Below, in pieces: positions 35,260 through 43,099 of a stretch of DNA of 64,000 bases. Position 1 is the stretch's first letter, and every line of letters begins with the position of its first letter. Both the position numbers and the translations under genes were made by a program. This stretch comes from Korobacter sp963758505. GTDB lineage: Bacteria; Acidobacteriota; Terriglobia; Terriglobales; Acidobacteriaceae. The notes under the pieces are model-generated. The model made no database searches. It was not told the DNA's origin and saw nothing but the letters and a program-made list of their open reading frames with translations. The DNA is taken from the NCBI GenBank assembly GCA_963758505.1, contig CAVWVJ010000002.1, forward strand, positions 62,001 through 126,000, in the 5' to 3' direction.

Positions 35260-35282
35260 TCTGTTAAACGGTTAAACGCAGA

Positions 35283-35313
35283 AAGGCTGGCCTCGCGGCC
35301 AGCCTTTTCTTTT
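35283..35313 (+). terminator. Terminator after the PA2169-family gene
   Basis: A 10-bp perfect stem AAGGCTGGCC/GGCCAGCCTT (35283-35292 with 35297-35306) followed by TTTTCTTTT. It lies 23 bases after the stop. Confidence 0.88.
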
Positions 35314-35325
35314 GCAGCCCGATAG

Positions 35326-35835
35326 CTATTGTTTCGCGGTTGTGCCGCTCTCCTTCGAGATCCGCTCCAGCGCCTTCCGCGCCTCATCGGCCGTTTTTCC
35401 CTGGGGGATAATCTTCAAGTAAGCGGCGTAGTTGTCGCGGGCGTCGTCGAACTTCTTCAGCTTCTCGAGTGCCTGCGCCAGTTTGAAGGTCGCATCGGCA
35501 TCTTTCGGCTTGAAGATGAGCGCTTCCTGGTACCGGCTGGCAGCGGCCATGTAATTCTCGCGTCGGAAGTAGTAATCGCCAACCTCGACATCTTTCTGCG
35601 CTTTGTGGGGATTCCAGGCGTGGAACTCCATCACGTCATCCACGTTGCTGTCGGGATGGTTCTTGGCATCGTCGGGAGGAGGCGAGGTATCGATTTTGGT
35701 GTCGTTGCTGGAGCTCTCCACGTCCGAGCGCGGAGGCTGATCGGGACGGCCCTGCGGAAGATCCTGCTGCGCATACAGCATGGCCGAAAACGAAAGGAGT
35801 GCGAACAGCATGAACCAACGGTGTTTCACATTCAT
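35326..35835 (-). CDS. Exported TPR protein
   Basis: A 169-residue protein with a signal peptide (to about residue 22), a disordered Asp/Pro/Ser stretch (about 24-70), then roughly two tetratricopeptide repeats (VGDYYFRRENYMAAASRYQEALIFKPKDADATFKLAQALEKLKKFDDARDNYAAYLKIIP, about 84-145). It is probably a periplasmic protein-protein interaction module, similar in plan to BamD/YbgF-type scaffold proteins but shorter. Divergent from the prepilin peptidase gene. Confidence 0.82.
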   Translation of the reverse strand: MNVKHRWFMLFALLSFSAMLYAQQDLPQGRPDQPPRSDVESSSNDTKIDTSPPPDDAKNHPDSNVDDVMEFHAWNPHKAQKDVEVGDYYFRRENYMAAASRYQEALIFKPKDADATFKLAQALEKLKKFDDARDNYAAYLKIIPQGKTADEARKALERISKESGTTAKQ

Positions 35836-35879
35836 ATTCTAGTGAAATCGCTTGTAGATGCGAAGCCGATCCAGTGCCT

Positions 35880-35885
35880 TATAAT
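35880..35885 (+). promoter_or_regulatory. -10 promoter element of the prepilin peptidase gene
   Basis: A perfect TATAAT within TATAATCGAGGCA. The same 13 bases recur at 38914-38926 before tonB. Its position argues that translation starts at the GTG at 35931 rather than at the GTG at 35874. No good -35 was found at 16-18 bases upstream. Confidence 0.55.
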
Positions 35886-35930
35886 CGAGGCACTTTCGTT
35901 CAACTTATTTCACAGGACGCCCCACGGTTC

Positions 35931-36908
35931 GTGGACATTCTTCTCGCTACATTCGCGTTCCTTTTCGGGCTGGCCTTCGGCAGTTTTATGAATGTCTGCA
36001 TCTACCGGTTGCCGCGTGGGTTATGCGTGGTTGCGCCGCGCTCTGCCTGCCCGAAGTGCGAGCAGCCGATCGCGTGGCACGACAATATCCCGGTGCTGAG
36101 CTGGATCCTGCTCGGAGGAAAGTGCCGCCATTGCAAAACCGCGATTACGCCCCGTTACATGATCGTGGAACTCATCTGCGGGCTCCTCTTTCTCGCGTGC
36201 TATCTCGATTTCGGCCCGCACCTGGGCACGAACCTCTATTTCAATGACGCCGCCCTGAGGCTGCTGGTGATCGTGCCGGCTCTGCGCTTTCTGAAGTATG
36301 CGGTGCTTTCCTTCCTGCTGCTCGGCCTGATCTTTACCGACGCCGAGACCCAATTGCTGCCCGACAAGCTGACGTTAACGGGACTGGTGATTGGACTGCT
36401 GTTCAGCGTTTTCGTACCCATGCGTGATTTGCTGACTGAAATCGTTCTGGAATTGCTGCCTTTACGCATTCCTCCTGCGCACCAGCTTCTGATGGTTTCA
36501 GTGATCAGCTCCGTGATGGGCGCGATCGTGGGGGGAGGATTTATCTGGGGGGTCGGCGCACTCTGGAAGCTCGTGCGCGGCTACGAGGGCATGGGGTTTG
36601 GAGATGTGAAGCTGATGGCCATGGTTGGGGCGTTCCTTGGCGCAGCGAGCACGCTGTTTGTCATCTTCACGGCGTCGCTGTTGGGATCTTTCCTCGGCCT
36701 GGCCACAATAGGGGTGGTGTACCTGAAGCGTCGGGGCAGATACGGCAGGAGCCTCGGCAAGGAGCAAGGAGCGAAACGGGCGCGCCAGGCGGCTTTCGTA
36801 GCGTATCGCTTCCTACCCATGCCCTTCGGGGTGTCTTTGGGGACCATGGCTCTGGTCGGGATCTTCTTTGGCAGGCACCTGATCCAGTGGTACATGGGAG
36901 CCCGTTGA
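35931..36908 (+). CDS. pilD: Prepilin peptidase (leader peptidase/N-methyltransferase)
   Basis: A 325-residue inner-membrane aspartic protease that cleaves and methylates type IV prepilins and pseudopilins. From GTG 35931: first helix with FGLAFGSFMNVCIYRLP, a four-Cys zinc site (CPKC 40-43 and CRHC 65-68), then eight membrane segments. The catalytic aspartates are in LIFTDAETQLLPD and GFGDVKLMA. Both halves of the bifunctional enzyme are complete. A GTG further upstream lies before the -10 element and is unlikely to be the start. Its probable substrate is encoded at 17399-17887. Confidence 0.93.
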   Translation: MDILLATFAFLFGLAFGSFMNVCIYRLPRGLCVVAPRSACPKCEQPIAWHDNIPVLSWILLGGKCRHCKTAITPRYMIVELICGLLFLACYLDFGPHLGTNLYFNDAALRLLVIVPALRFLKYAVLSFLLLGLIFTDAETQLLPDKLTLTGLVIGLLFSVFVPMRDLLTEIVLELLPLRIPPAHQLLMVSVISSVMGAIVGGGFIWGVGALWKLVRGYEGMGFGDVKLMAMVGAFLGAASTLFVIFTASLLGSFLGLATIGVVYLKRRGRYGRSLGKEQGAKRARQAAFVAYRFLPMPFGVSLGTMALVGIFFGRHLIQWYMGAR

Positions 36909-36948
36909 TTACCCTAGGTCCTATGTTACCCAGGTACCTTCGGACCCA

Positions 36949-36976
36949 TTGCCCCGGCTCCCAAACGGGCTAGAAT
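36949..36976 (+). promoter_or_regulatory. Promoter of the coiled-coil protein gene
   Basis: TTGCCC (36949-36954), a 16-base spacer and TAGAAT (36971-36976) followed by ACGAGCA. The element resembles the TATAATCGAGGCA sites at 35880 and 38914. It is 63 bases before the ATG at 37039. Confidence 0.5.
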
Positions 36977-37038
36977 ACGAGCATCTCTCAAGCGAACCGC
37001 CAACGGATGGCGTTGCTCCTCGAAGGAGGAAAGCGTTT

Positions 37039-37636
37039 ATGAAGAAGTTCGTGCCACTCGCTCTCATGGCGCTGGCCACAACGGTAGGCATAGCTGCACA
37101 GCAGGATGCGCAGTCCAGCCCGGCGTTGGGCGATGTCGCGCGCAAGCAACGCACCCAGGATCAGGCCGCTCCGACCCACAAAGTGTGGACCAACGACGAT
37201 TTCCCGAACGAGGGAGCACCAGCGGCCCAGGCCGAGGGAAACCGCCCCCGACGCGACGAATGCGACTGAGTCGCCGAACACTGCCGACGCGGCCGCCGAC
37301 AACGCAAAGCAGGGCCAGGAGAAATCGAAGGATCCGGCTGCCGACCAGGAAAAACTAGACGCGGAGTGGAAGAGCAAGATCGACCTCCAAAAGTCGAAGA
37401 TCGCGGACGTGAAGCGCGAATACGACCTCACCGAGCGCGAGTCCAAGCTCAGCGCAACCACCTACTACGCCGACGCCGGCAATCGTTTGCGCGACCAGAA
37501 AGATTTCGTGGATAAAGAAGCTTCGTACCACGACAAATTGGCAAACTTGCAAAAGCAGCTTGCCGACGAACAGGCGAAGCTCTCCGATTTGCAGGACCAG
37601 GCGCACAAAGCGGGCGCCGACAAAGCTTACGAATAG
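37039..37636 (+). pseudogene. Exported coiled-coil protein gene with an apparent frameshift
   Basis: An ATG after GGAGGA opens with a signal peptide (MKKFVPLALMALATTVGIAAQQ) and a spacer ending KVWTNDDFPNEGAP. The frame then stops at 37269. The shifted frame continues without a break to 37636, encoding a Glu/Lys/Gln-rich coiled coil (roughly 110 residues, KIDLQKSKIADVKREYDL...LANLQKQLADEQAKLSDL). A five-C run at 37245-37249 sits at the junction, and removing one C joins both halves. It may be a sequencing error, a true frameshift mutation or slippage. The intact protein would be a periplasmic coiled-coil protein of about 198 residues. Confidence 0.75.
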
Positions 37637-37660
37637 TCCCCGTGGTAGCATTTGAATAAT

Positions 37661-37785
37661 CTTTGATTGTGTCTAGGGTTCCGCTCTGCCAAGAGGCTGC
37701 GACCGAGCGACACCGGGAGCGTAAGCTCCGCAACTAACGGCATAAAAGGCCTGAGGTCATCCGCGAAATCGCGGGAGGAGACCTC
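37661..37785 (+). ncRNA. ykkC-family riboswitch (guanidine-I or related subtype)
   Basis: Directly before the GNAT gene are the hallmarks of ykkC RNAs in order: CTAGGGTTCCG (37673-37683), ACCGAGCGACAC (37701-37712), a GTAA-capped hairpin (37714-37730), then AACGG and ATAAAAG (37735-37748). Afterwards GAGGTC (37753-37758) can pair with GACCTC (37780-37785). This encloses a CCGCG/CGCGG hairpin and the ribosome site GGAGGAG, and ends right at the ATG. That suggests control of translation initiation. The conserved GGUCCGAGAG of guanidine-I RNAs is altered here, so the ligand (guanidine, ppGpp, PRPP or another) is open. Confidence 0.72.
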
Positions 37786-38415
37786 ATGGGTACACCGATT
37801 CTGCCCGCAACCTGGCCGGTTCCGATACCAGCGCCCACACTCTCCGGCAATCTCATTCAACTTGAACTGCTACGGCCTTCGCATCTCCCGGAGCTTGCAA
37901 ATGCGGGACTGGACCCGTCGGTATGGGAGTTCACCAGCAGCTGCGGAGACTCCTATGAGGCGATGAAGGGTTATATCGACGGGCTGCTGCGCGATTGGGA
38001 GCAAGGATCGGCGGTTCCGTTCGCGGTGCGGCGAATCGATGACGGCGACATCATCGGCTGTACGCGGCTCAAAGAAGTGGATCGCCGGCACCGTCATGCG
38101 GTGGTCGGCTCCTGGTATTCCCCGAAGACGTGGCGAACCGGCGCCAACCTCGAAGGGAAACTTCTCTTACTCGATTACGCTTTTCGAAACCTGGGCTGCA
38201 TTCGCATCGAGTTTCACGCCGACGTGCGGAACGAAAGATCGAGGAAGTCTCTGGAAAAGCTCGGCGCGCAGTTCGAAGGAGTTCTGCGGGCGCACCAGGT
38301 CACGCGCCACGGATCGCTGCGGGATTCCGCCATCTACAGCATAGTGGCGATGGAGTGGAGCGGCATTCAGAGAGCCCTCACGGAACGACTGAGGCGTCGC
38401 GCGTCCGGCGTATGA
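37786..38415 (+). CDS. GNAT-family N-acetyltransferase under ykkC control
   Basis: A 209-residue acetyltransferase of the RimJ/RimL-like group (Acetyltransf_3). The substrate-side N-terminus (LIQLELLRPSHLPELANAG) and the acetyl-CoA segment (NLEGKLLLLDYAFRNLGCIRIEFHADVRNERSRKSLEKLGAQFEGVLRAHQ, about 121-171) are clear. It probably acetylates a small amine, a peptide or a ribosomal protein N-terminus. The start ATG lies right at the end of the riboswitch stem, so expression is likely set by the ligand. It is not followed by other plus-strand genes. Confidence 0.88.
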   Translation: MGTPILPATWPVPIPAPTLSGNLIQLELLRPSHLPELANAGLDPSVWEFTSSCGDSYEAMKGYIDGLLRDWEQGSAVPFAVRRIDDGDIIGCTRLKEVDRRHRHAVVGSWYSPKTWRTGANLEGKLLLLDYAFRNLGCIRIEFHADVRNERSRKSLEKLGAQFEGVLRAHQVTRHGSLRDSAIYSIVAMEWSGIQRALTERLRRRASGV

Positions 38416-38418
38416 GCC

Positions 38419-38856
38419 TCACATTCCCGCGGGGAATGATTTGAATTCAACTTCGCTGGCGATCGGGGTCGGTTTCCCGTTCAAATCTTCACGGACGGTG
38501 GTCAGCGTTCCGCGGATCACGAAATAACCCTCGTTGTCGTGGGATTGGCCTTTTCCCCGCTCGACGCGTCCCGCGAACTCGAACCATTCGCCGTGAACTT
38601 TCTTGGTACGGAACTCAAGGCGATTGCCGCGCAATGAGGCCTTCTCGAACATCATGTCGAGCATCTGGCCACGGTCGCTCTCGCCATCGGCCATATGCGA
38701 AACGTAACCGGTGACACGGCCGTCCGGCTGGACGTTAATCTGCACAGTTTCGCCGCTGCGCAGGAACGAATAGAGGCCGGTAACCTCGGTTTCTGAAGCC
38801 TGGGTTACCCCCGCGACAGCGGTGAGAAGGAAGATCGAGAAAAGAAGGTATCGCAT
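38419..38856 (-). CDS. Hypothetical exported protein
   Basis: A 145-residue protein from ATG 38856 (AGGAA upstream), with a signal peptide (to about residue 20, VTQA). The mature part is a beta-rich domain (TGLYSFLRSGETVQINVQPDGRVTGYVSHMADGESDRGQMLDMMFEKASLRGNRLEFRTKKVHGEWFEFAGRVERG). It recalls periplasmic single-domain beta-barrels, but no named family was recognised. It converges on the GNAT gene 4 bases apart and is divergent from tonB. Confidence 0.75.
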   Translation of the reverse strand: MRYLLFSIFLLTAVAGVTQASETEVTGLYSFLRSGETVQINVQPDGRVTGYVSHMADGESDRGQMLDMMFEKASLRGNRLEFRTKKVHGEWFEFAGRVERGKGQSHDNEGYFVIRGTLTTVREDLNGKPTPIASEVEFKSFPAGM

Positions 38857-38913
38857 GAAAGTTCCTGCCCAGTGTAAGTCCTTTCGTGCGGAGCCCACCC
38901 ATGTTTTTGCGGG

Positions 38914-38919
38914 TATAAT
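38914..38919 (+). promoter_or_regulatory. -10 promoter element of tonB
   Basis: TATAAT followed by CGAGGCA, 32 bases before the ATG at 38951, identical over 13 bases to the site at 35880. A -35 element is not obvious. Confidence 0.5.
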
Positions 38920-38950
38920 CGAGGCAAATCGCACAACTCTCCGGGATTTC

Positions 38951-40744
38951 ATGCTCTACGGCACAGGCACGCAATTGCAGCTCAATACCCCGCCGGAGCC
39001 GAGGTCTGCGGACGAGGAACTTACCCTGCTGCCCGCGATTGAACCGTGGCGCACTGTATTTTTCCGCAATCTCAAGGATTTCCTGCTGTTTCGCGATTGG
39101 CCGCGGCCACTCGATCGTCGTCGCTATGAAGGCTGGCGTACGGCTTACGTGTTCACCAATCCACCGTGGACGCGCATCCGGGAATCCTGGTGGGGGCATG
39201 CGCTCCTGGCGCTCGTGACTTTCGCAATTTGCACCTCATCGCTCTTCCTCCACCCGGTGAAACTCGTCAGTCCATACGAGCACGCGCACATCCAGTACTA
39301 CCCTGTCTCCGATTACCTGCCACAGATCAACCATTCGGCGCCGCGTCCGCATGGGGCACAGAAAGCGGACCCGGTTCCGGCAAAGCAGGAGATTATCTCG
39401 GTGCGGCCGAACGCGGATAACCGCACGCAGACGATCATCACGCCGCCCAGCGTGAAGCTGCAGCATGATGTGCCACTGCCGAACATGGCGGTCTGGACTG
39501 CCGATCCGATCGCACCCAGGGTCGCCGCTCCGCCGATGCAACCGAAGTTGGTCTTCCCGCTCGCGGCACAGGTTGTGGAACCGGCACCCGAGATCAACAG
39601 CATTCGCGATAAACGCGCCATCACCCTGCAGACCTCGGCGGTCGAGCCGATCGCAAATGATCAGAGCCTGCGGCGTTCGGGCCAACTGAACATCACGAAC
39701 CTGAGGCCGGACGTCGTTCCTCCCGCACCAGCCCTGCCGATGCAGGCCCAACGCGCGACGGGAGTGGCAGTGGCGGAGGCCGTACCACCGGCTCCGATGA
39801 TCTCTGGTATCAAGCCCAAGGAACCTGGCGCTGGATTCCACCCGGAGGCGATTCCCCCGCAAACCGCCACCCCCGCGATCGCACAACGTGGGAGAGCGAC
39901 AAGCGTTTTGCAACCGCAGGTCGTTCCGCCGCAGCCGGCCATCGGCAGCGTGCCTGGCACGAACAGCAAAGCCACTGGACAGATCATCGCGCTCAGCGTG
40001 AATCCGGCGGATGTGCACGGGCCGATCAGCGTTCCCGCCGGCAACCGCAACGGCGAATTTGCAGCAGGCCCGAACGGCAAACCGGGAGCGACCGCGCAGC
40101 CCGAGACTTCGAATTCATCCGGAACGGGCAATGGCGGGCACGAAAACACAGGCCCGACGGGCGTTTACGTGGCCGCTCCGCCGGCGGGCGCAACCAGTGC
40201 TCCGGTGGCTGCGAGCAAGCCGCAGGATCCGCCGAAAGAGATCGCGAAGGTGCAGTTTCCGAAGATGCATGCGACGGTCTCCGAACTGGCAAAGGCCACG
40301 AAGCTTTCGCCGACCGCCCCCGCGGATCGCAATCCCCTCGCCGACAAGGTCTTTGGACCGAAACGTTATTATTCGCTCACTCTGAACATGCCGAACCTCA
40401 ATTCCTCGACGGGAAGCTGGGTGGTGCGGTTCGCGGAATTGAATGAGAGGCATGACGGCGTGCCGGTGGTGGCGCCGGTGGCCACCAGCAAGCTCGATCC
40501 GGTATATCCGCAGGAACTGGCCCGTGAACACGTGGAAGGCACCGTGACTCTCTATGCCGTGATTGCACACGACGGCAGCGTCCGCCAGATTCGCGTGCTG
40601 CACAGCGTCGACAAGACTCTCGACGATAGCGCGATGGCAGCCCTGGCGGGCTGGCGCTTTCTGCCGGGAACAAAAAATGGAAATGCGGTCGATCTCGAAG
40701 CTATCGTCGAAATCCCCTTCCACCTCAAGCAACTTTCTTATTGA
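38951..40744 (+). CDS. TonB-family energy transducer with large cytoplasmic N-terminus
   Basis: A 597-residue protein starting at ATG 38951. A cytoplasmic 80-residue region precedes a single membrane helix (about 82-100). The next 380 residues are Pro/Ala/Gln-rich and extended (a periplasm-spanning linker). The C-terminus (about 505-597) is a TonB domain: APVATSKLDPVYPQELAREHVEGTVTLYAVIAHDGSVRQIRVLHSVDKTLDDSAMAALAGWRFLPG. It would couple the inner-membrane proton gradient to outer-membrane receptors. ExbB/ExbD and receptors are not in the window. The N-terminal extension is longer than in canonical TonB. Confidence 0.9.
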   Translation: MLYGTGTQLQLNTPPEPRSADEELTLLPAIEPWRTVFFRNLKDFLLFRDWPRPLDRRRYEGWRTAYVFTNPPWTRIRESWWGHALLALVTFAICTSSLFLHPVKLVSPYEHAHIQYYPVSDYLPQINHSAPRPHGAQKADPVPAKQEIISVRPNADNRTQTIITPPSVKLQHDVPLPNMAVWTADPIAPRVAAPPMQPKLVFPLAAQVVEPAPEINSIRDKRAITLQTSAVEPIANDQSLRRSGQLNITNLRPDVVPPAPALPMQAQRATGVAVAEAVPPAPMISGIKPKEPGAGFHPEAIPPQTATPAIAQRGRATSVLQPQVVPPQPAIGSVPGTNSKATGQIIALSVNPADVHGPISVPAGNRNGEFAAGPNGKPGATAQPETSNSSGTGNGGHENTGPTGVYVAAPPAGATSAPVAASKPQDPPKEIAKVQFPKMHATVSELAKATKLSPTAPADRNPLADKVFGPKRYYSLTLNMPNLNSSTGSWVVRFAELNERHDGVPVVAPVATSKLDPVYPQELAREHVEGTVTLYAVIAHDGSVRQIRVLHSVDKTLDDSAMAALAGWRFLPGTKNGNAVDLEAIVEIPFHLKQLSY

Positions 40745-40747
40745 GAT

Positions 40748-42985
40748 TTAGCGGGTCGCACTGGCGGCGTTCTCCGGCTTCGGATCTTCGAAGAACTCGA
40801 AGATTGCGGAGTTGGTGCACACTTCGTAGTAGCGGAGATCCGTCGAACTCTGCAACGCAAGGGTCTGCGGATCTACCCGCGGCACCACGCCCTCGCGCAC
40901 GATGATCTTGTGGAATGCGCCGGAGGTCAGCGGCACCAGCCCGACATGCAGTGCCACCACTTCATAGTCCCTGAGCATTGGCAGCTCAAGGTGGCGTTGC
41001 TCGAGCGAGATCTCCTGTTGCAATCTGTCGAAAGCGGACGGGCTCAAATGAATTCCGCCGATGTTGTAACGGAGATGCGTTTCCTGCGCGTGGTCTCCGT
41101 CGCCGGTTTCGAAGAGGTACACGTTGAACATTCCCGGCGCCGCGAGCAGTTTTCGCGTGAGACGGTCGCAGGAGGAGAGCCGGTCGCTATCGTTCAAAGC
41201 GCGCGAAATCATGATCCGTGCATCGCCATCGACGAGGTAGAGAGGCGCGCCGTCTTCGCAACAGATGCCGATCCCCAACTCCAGGGTCGGCAACCCTTCC
41301 GTGAGCAGCTTCTGGTTGTACCCGCGGACGACCTCGATAATCTCCCGTCCCAGGGCGCAAGCCCGTGCGACGCTGCTTCCCTCGTCGTGCTCCCGTCCGA
41401 AGATGCCGAGGATGATGGCGTCGCCTTCAATGAACACCTTCGTCGCCCCATATTTCGCAAGCAGCTTGTTGACAGGCTCGAAGAAGTTCAGCGCGAAGTG
41501 GGAAGCCGGGTTCAAGCCGCGATGCACAAGGTTCTGTGTCACCGTCGTCGAATCGCGCAGGTCCGCCTTCAGGATGACATGATGGGTAATCTTGTCTTCT
41601 GACTGTTTCTGCTCTTCCGGCAGGAGGAATTCATACAGCGTGTTGTTGATGTTCGAGAGTTCGCGAAGCTTCTCGTTGCCGATCACGCTGACCATGTCCA
41701 TCGCCGAGTTCAGGGTCTCAATGCGTCGCAGGTCGCGGTGGTAACAAATGAAGTCGCGCATGAACCGCCCCGCCAGCTTCAGGCGGTCCTCGCCACGGCA
41801 CGACTGGACCCGTTTGCGAGCGGCATGTAGCTTCTCGGCGGAGAGTTTGCCGTGGTCGCGGAAGAGTTGCTCGACGCGCTCACGCTCCGGTTTCGAGATC
41901 AGCGCGTTCTTGAGCTGTTGCGGGTTGATGAACAGCGGATATTCGCCGAGCAGACCCACAGCCTCATACGAGGCGATGACATGCTCCATCACGTTGTGCC
42001 GTTCGAGCATGTTCATCCAGGCGACAAGCAGGGCCTTCTGTACCTCGCCGGCTTTCGTGCTTTCGTCCGGGCTGCCGGCGCCCACCAGCCGCTCTGCGTT
42101 GTCTGGATCGTTCAACCAGCCGTCTACCGCCTGGTCGGGATCTCCTTCCATCGGTAAATCGAGCGCGTGCAGGAATTCCGTCGCGATCGCGAGCATCCCC
42201 TCGTAGCGATCGGGATCGCGATCAAACTTTCCTAACATCACATAGTGCTCAGCGTTGAGGAAATCGTCGCGGCCGTCCTCGGTGAACATCAGGCGATTGG
42301 TGAACAACTCGTAAGTGCCAAGATCCGCGCCTCCGAAGAGCGAACGCCGCAGGTGCGCCAGGGTTTCCTTTTCCACGATCCGCATGGTGAGAAACAGGTC
42401 CTGCCCGGCCAGGCGCTGGATGGTTTTCTTGCGAAGCTGCAGGTCGGCGAATCGGTCGCGCAAGGCGATTCCGAGCCCCGGATTCATATGACGAGGGTGC
42501 TCGTATCGCTTCAGCCGCGCGCGACAGCGTTCGAGGACATGCGCGAACTGGCTTGCCAGTTCGTTGCGCAGAAACTTGATGAGCGCCAGGCGGGCGATAA
42601 GATCAACGGAAATGTTGCCAGCCGATTTGGCGGACTGGAGGGCGGCGGTCTGCATTTCCGTGAGCAGCCGCTTGAATTCCCCGGTTTCCGCGGCGCGCAC
42701 CATCTGGCTCTTGGGAACCGGAGAGACGGAAGGAAGCGGAAACGCGGGCACAAGGGTGTTCGAAGTCTCTACCGCGAGATCTTCGACATTTCCGTACTTC
42801 GTGATGAGCCGCGAAATGTGAACCCGCGCCTGGTCGCAGAACTTGGCGCTTAAATAGACGTCGTGGCGAACGTTATCGACGCCGGCGGTCAGTCCTTCGA
42901 GTGTGAGGGCCGGCACATAAGACGAGAGTGCGATCTGCCGCACCTGTTCTTCGAGGCTACCGCGATTGAGAAACGGGAACAACAT
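40748..42985 (-). CDS. Large protein with C-terminal nucleotidyl-cyclase-like domain
   Basis: A 745-residue soluble protein. The N-terminal 460 residues are mainly helical and match no family I know. The region about 466-640 has a class III nucleotidyl-cyclase plan: VILKADLRDSTTVTQNL, where Asp475 or Asp478 would bind metal, and KVFIEGDAIILGIFG, where Asp522 is the second metal aspartate. GLPTLELGIGICCEDGAPLYLVDGDARIMI follows. The C-terminal 100 residues are alpha/beta. It could make a cyclic nucleotide, but the base-selecting residues are not clearly identifiable. It stands alone, convergent with tonB. Confidence 0.72.
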   Translation of the reverse strand: MLFPFLNRGSLEEQVRQIALSSYVPALTLEGLTAGVDNVRHDVYLSAKFCDQARVHISRLITKYGNVEDLAVETSNTLVPAFPLPSVSPVPKSQMVRAAETGEFKRLLTEMQTAALQSAKSAGNISVDLIARLALIKFLRNELASQFAHVLERCRARLKRYEHPRHMNPGLGIALRDRFADLQLRKKTIQRLAGQDLFLTMRIVEKETLAHLRRSLFGGADLGTYELFTNRLMFTEDGRDDFLNAEHYVMLGKFDRDPDRYEGMLAIATEFLHALDLPMEGDPDQAVDGWLNDPDNAERLVGAGSPDESTKAGEVQKALLVAWMNMLERHNVMEHVIASYEAVGLLGEYPLFINPQQLKNALISKPERERVEQLFRDHGKLSAEKLHAARKRVQSCRGEDRLKLAGRFMRDFICYHRDLRRIETLNSAMDMVSVIGNEKLRELSNINNTLYEFLLPEEQKQSEDKITHHVILKADLRDSTTVTQNLVHRGLNPASHFALNFFEPVNKLLAKYGATKVFIEGDAIILGIFGREHDEGSSVARACALGREIIEVVRGYNQKLLTEGLPTLELGIGICCEDGAPLYLVDGDARIMISRALNDSDRLSSCDRLTRKLLAAPGMFNVYLFETGDGDHAQETHLRYNIGGIHLSPSAFDRLQQEISLEQRHLELPMLRDYEVVALHVGLVPLTSGAFHKIIVREGVVPRVDPQTLALQSSTDLRYYEVCTNSAIFEFFEDPKPENAASATR

Positions 42986-43099
42986 GCCCGCAGGTCCATC
43001 CTTAAATGTGCGAAAGACTGCTAGGCAATCGCACTGGGAGAGTGACTCGGCTCTCCCTCGCCCCTGTTCGGCGCACAGGACCGGCCGTATTTCTGGGCG

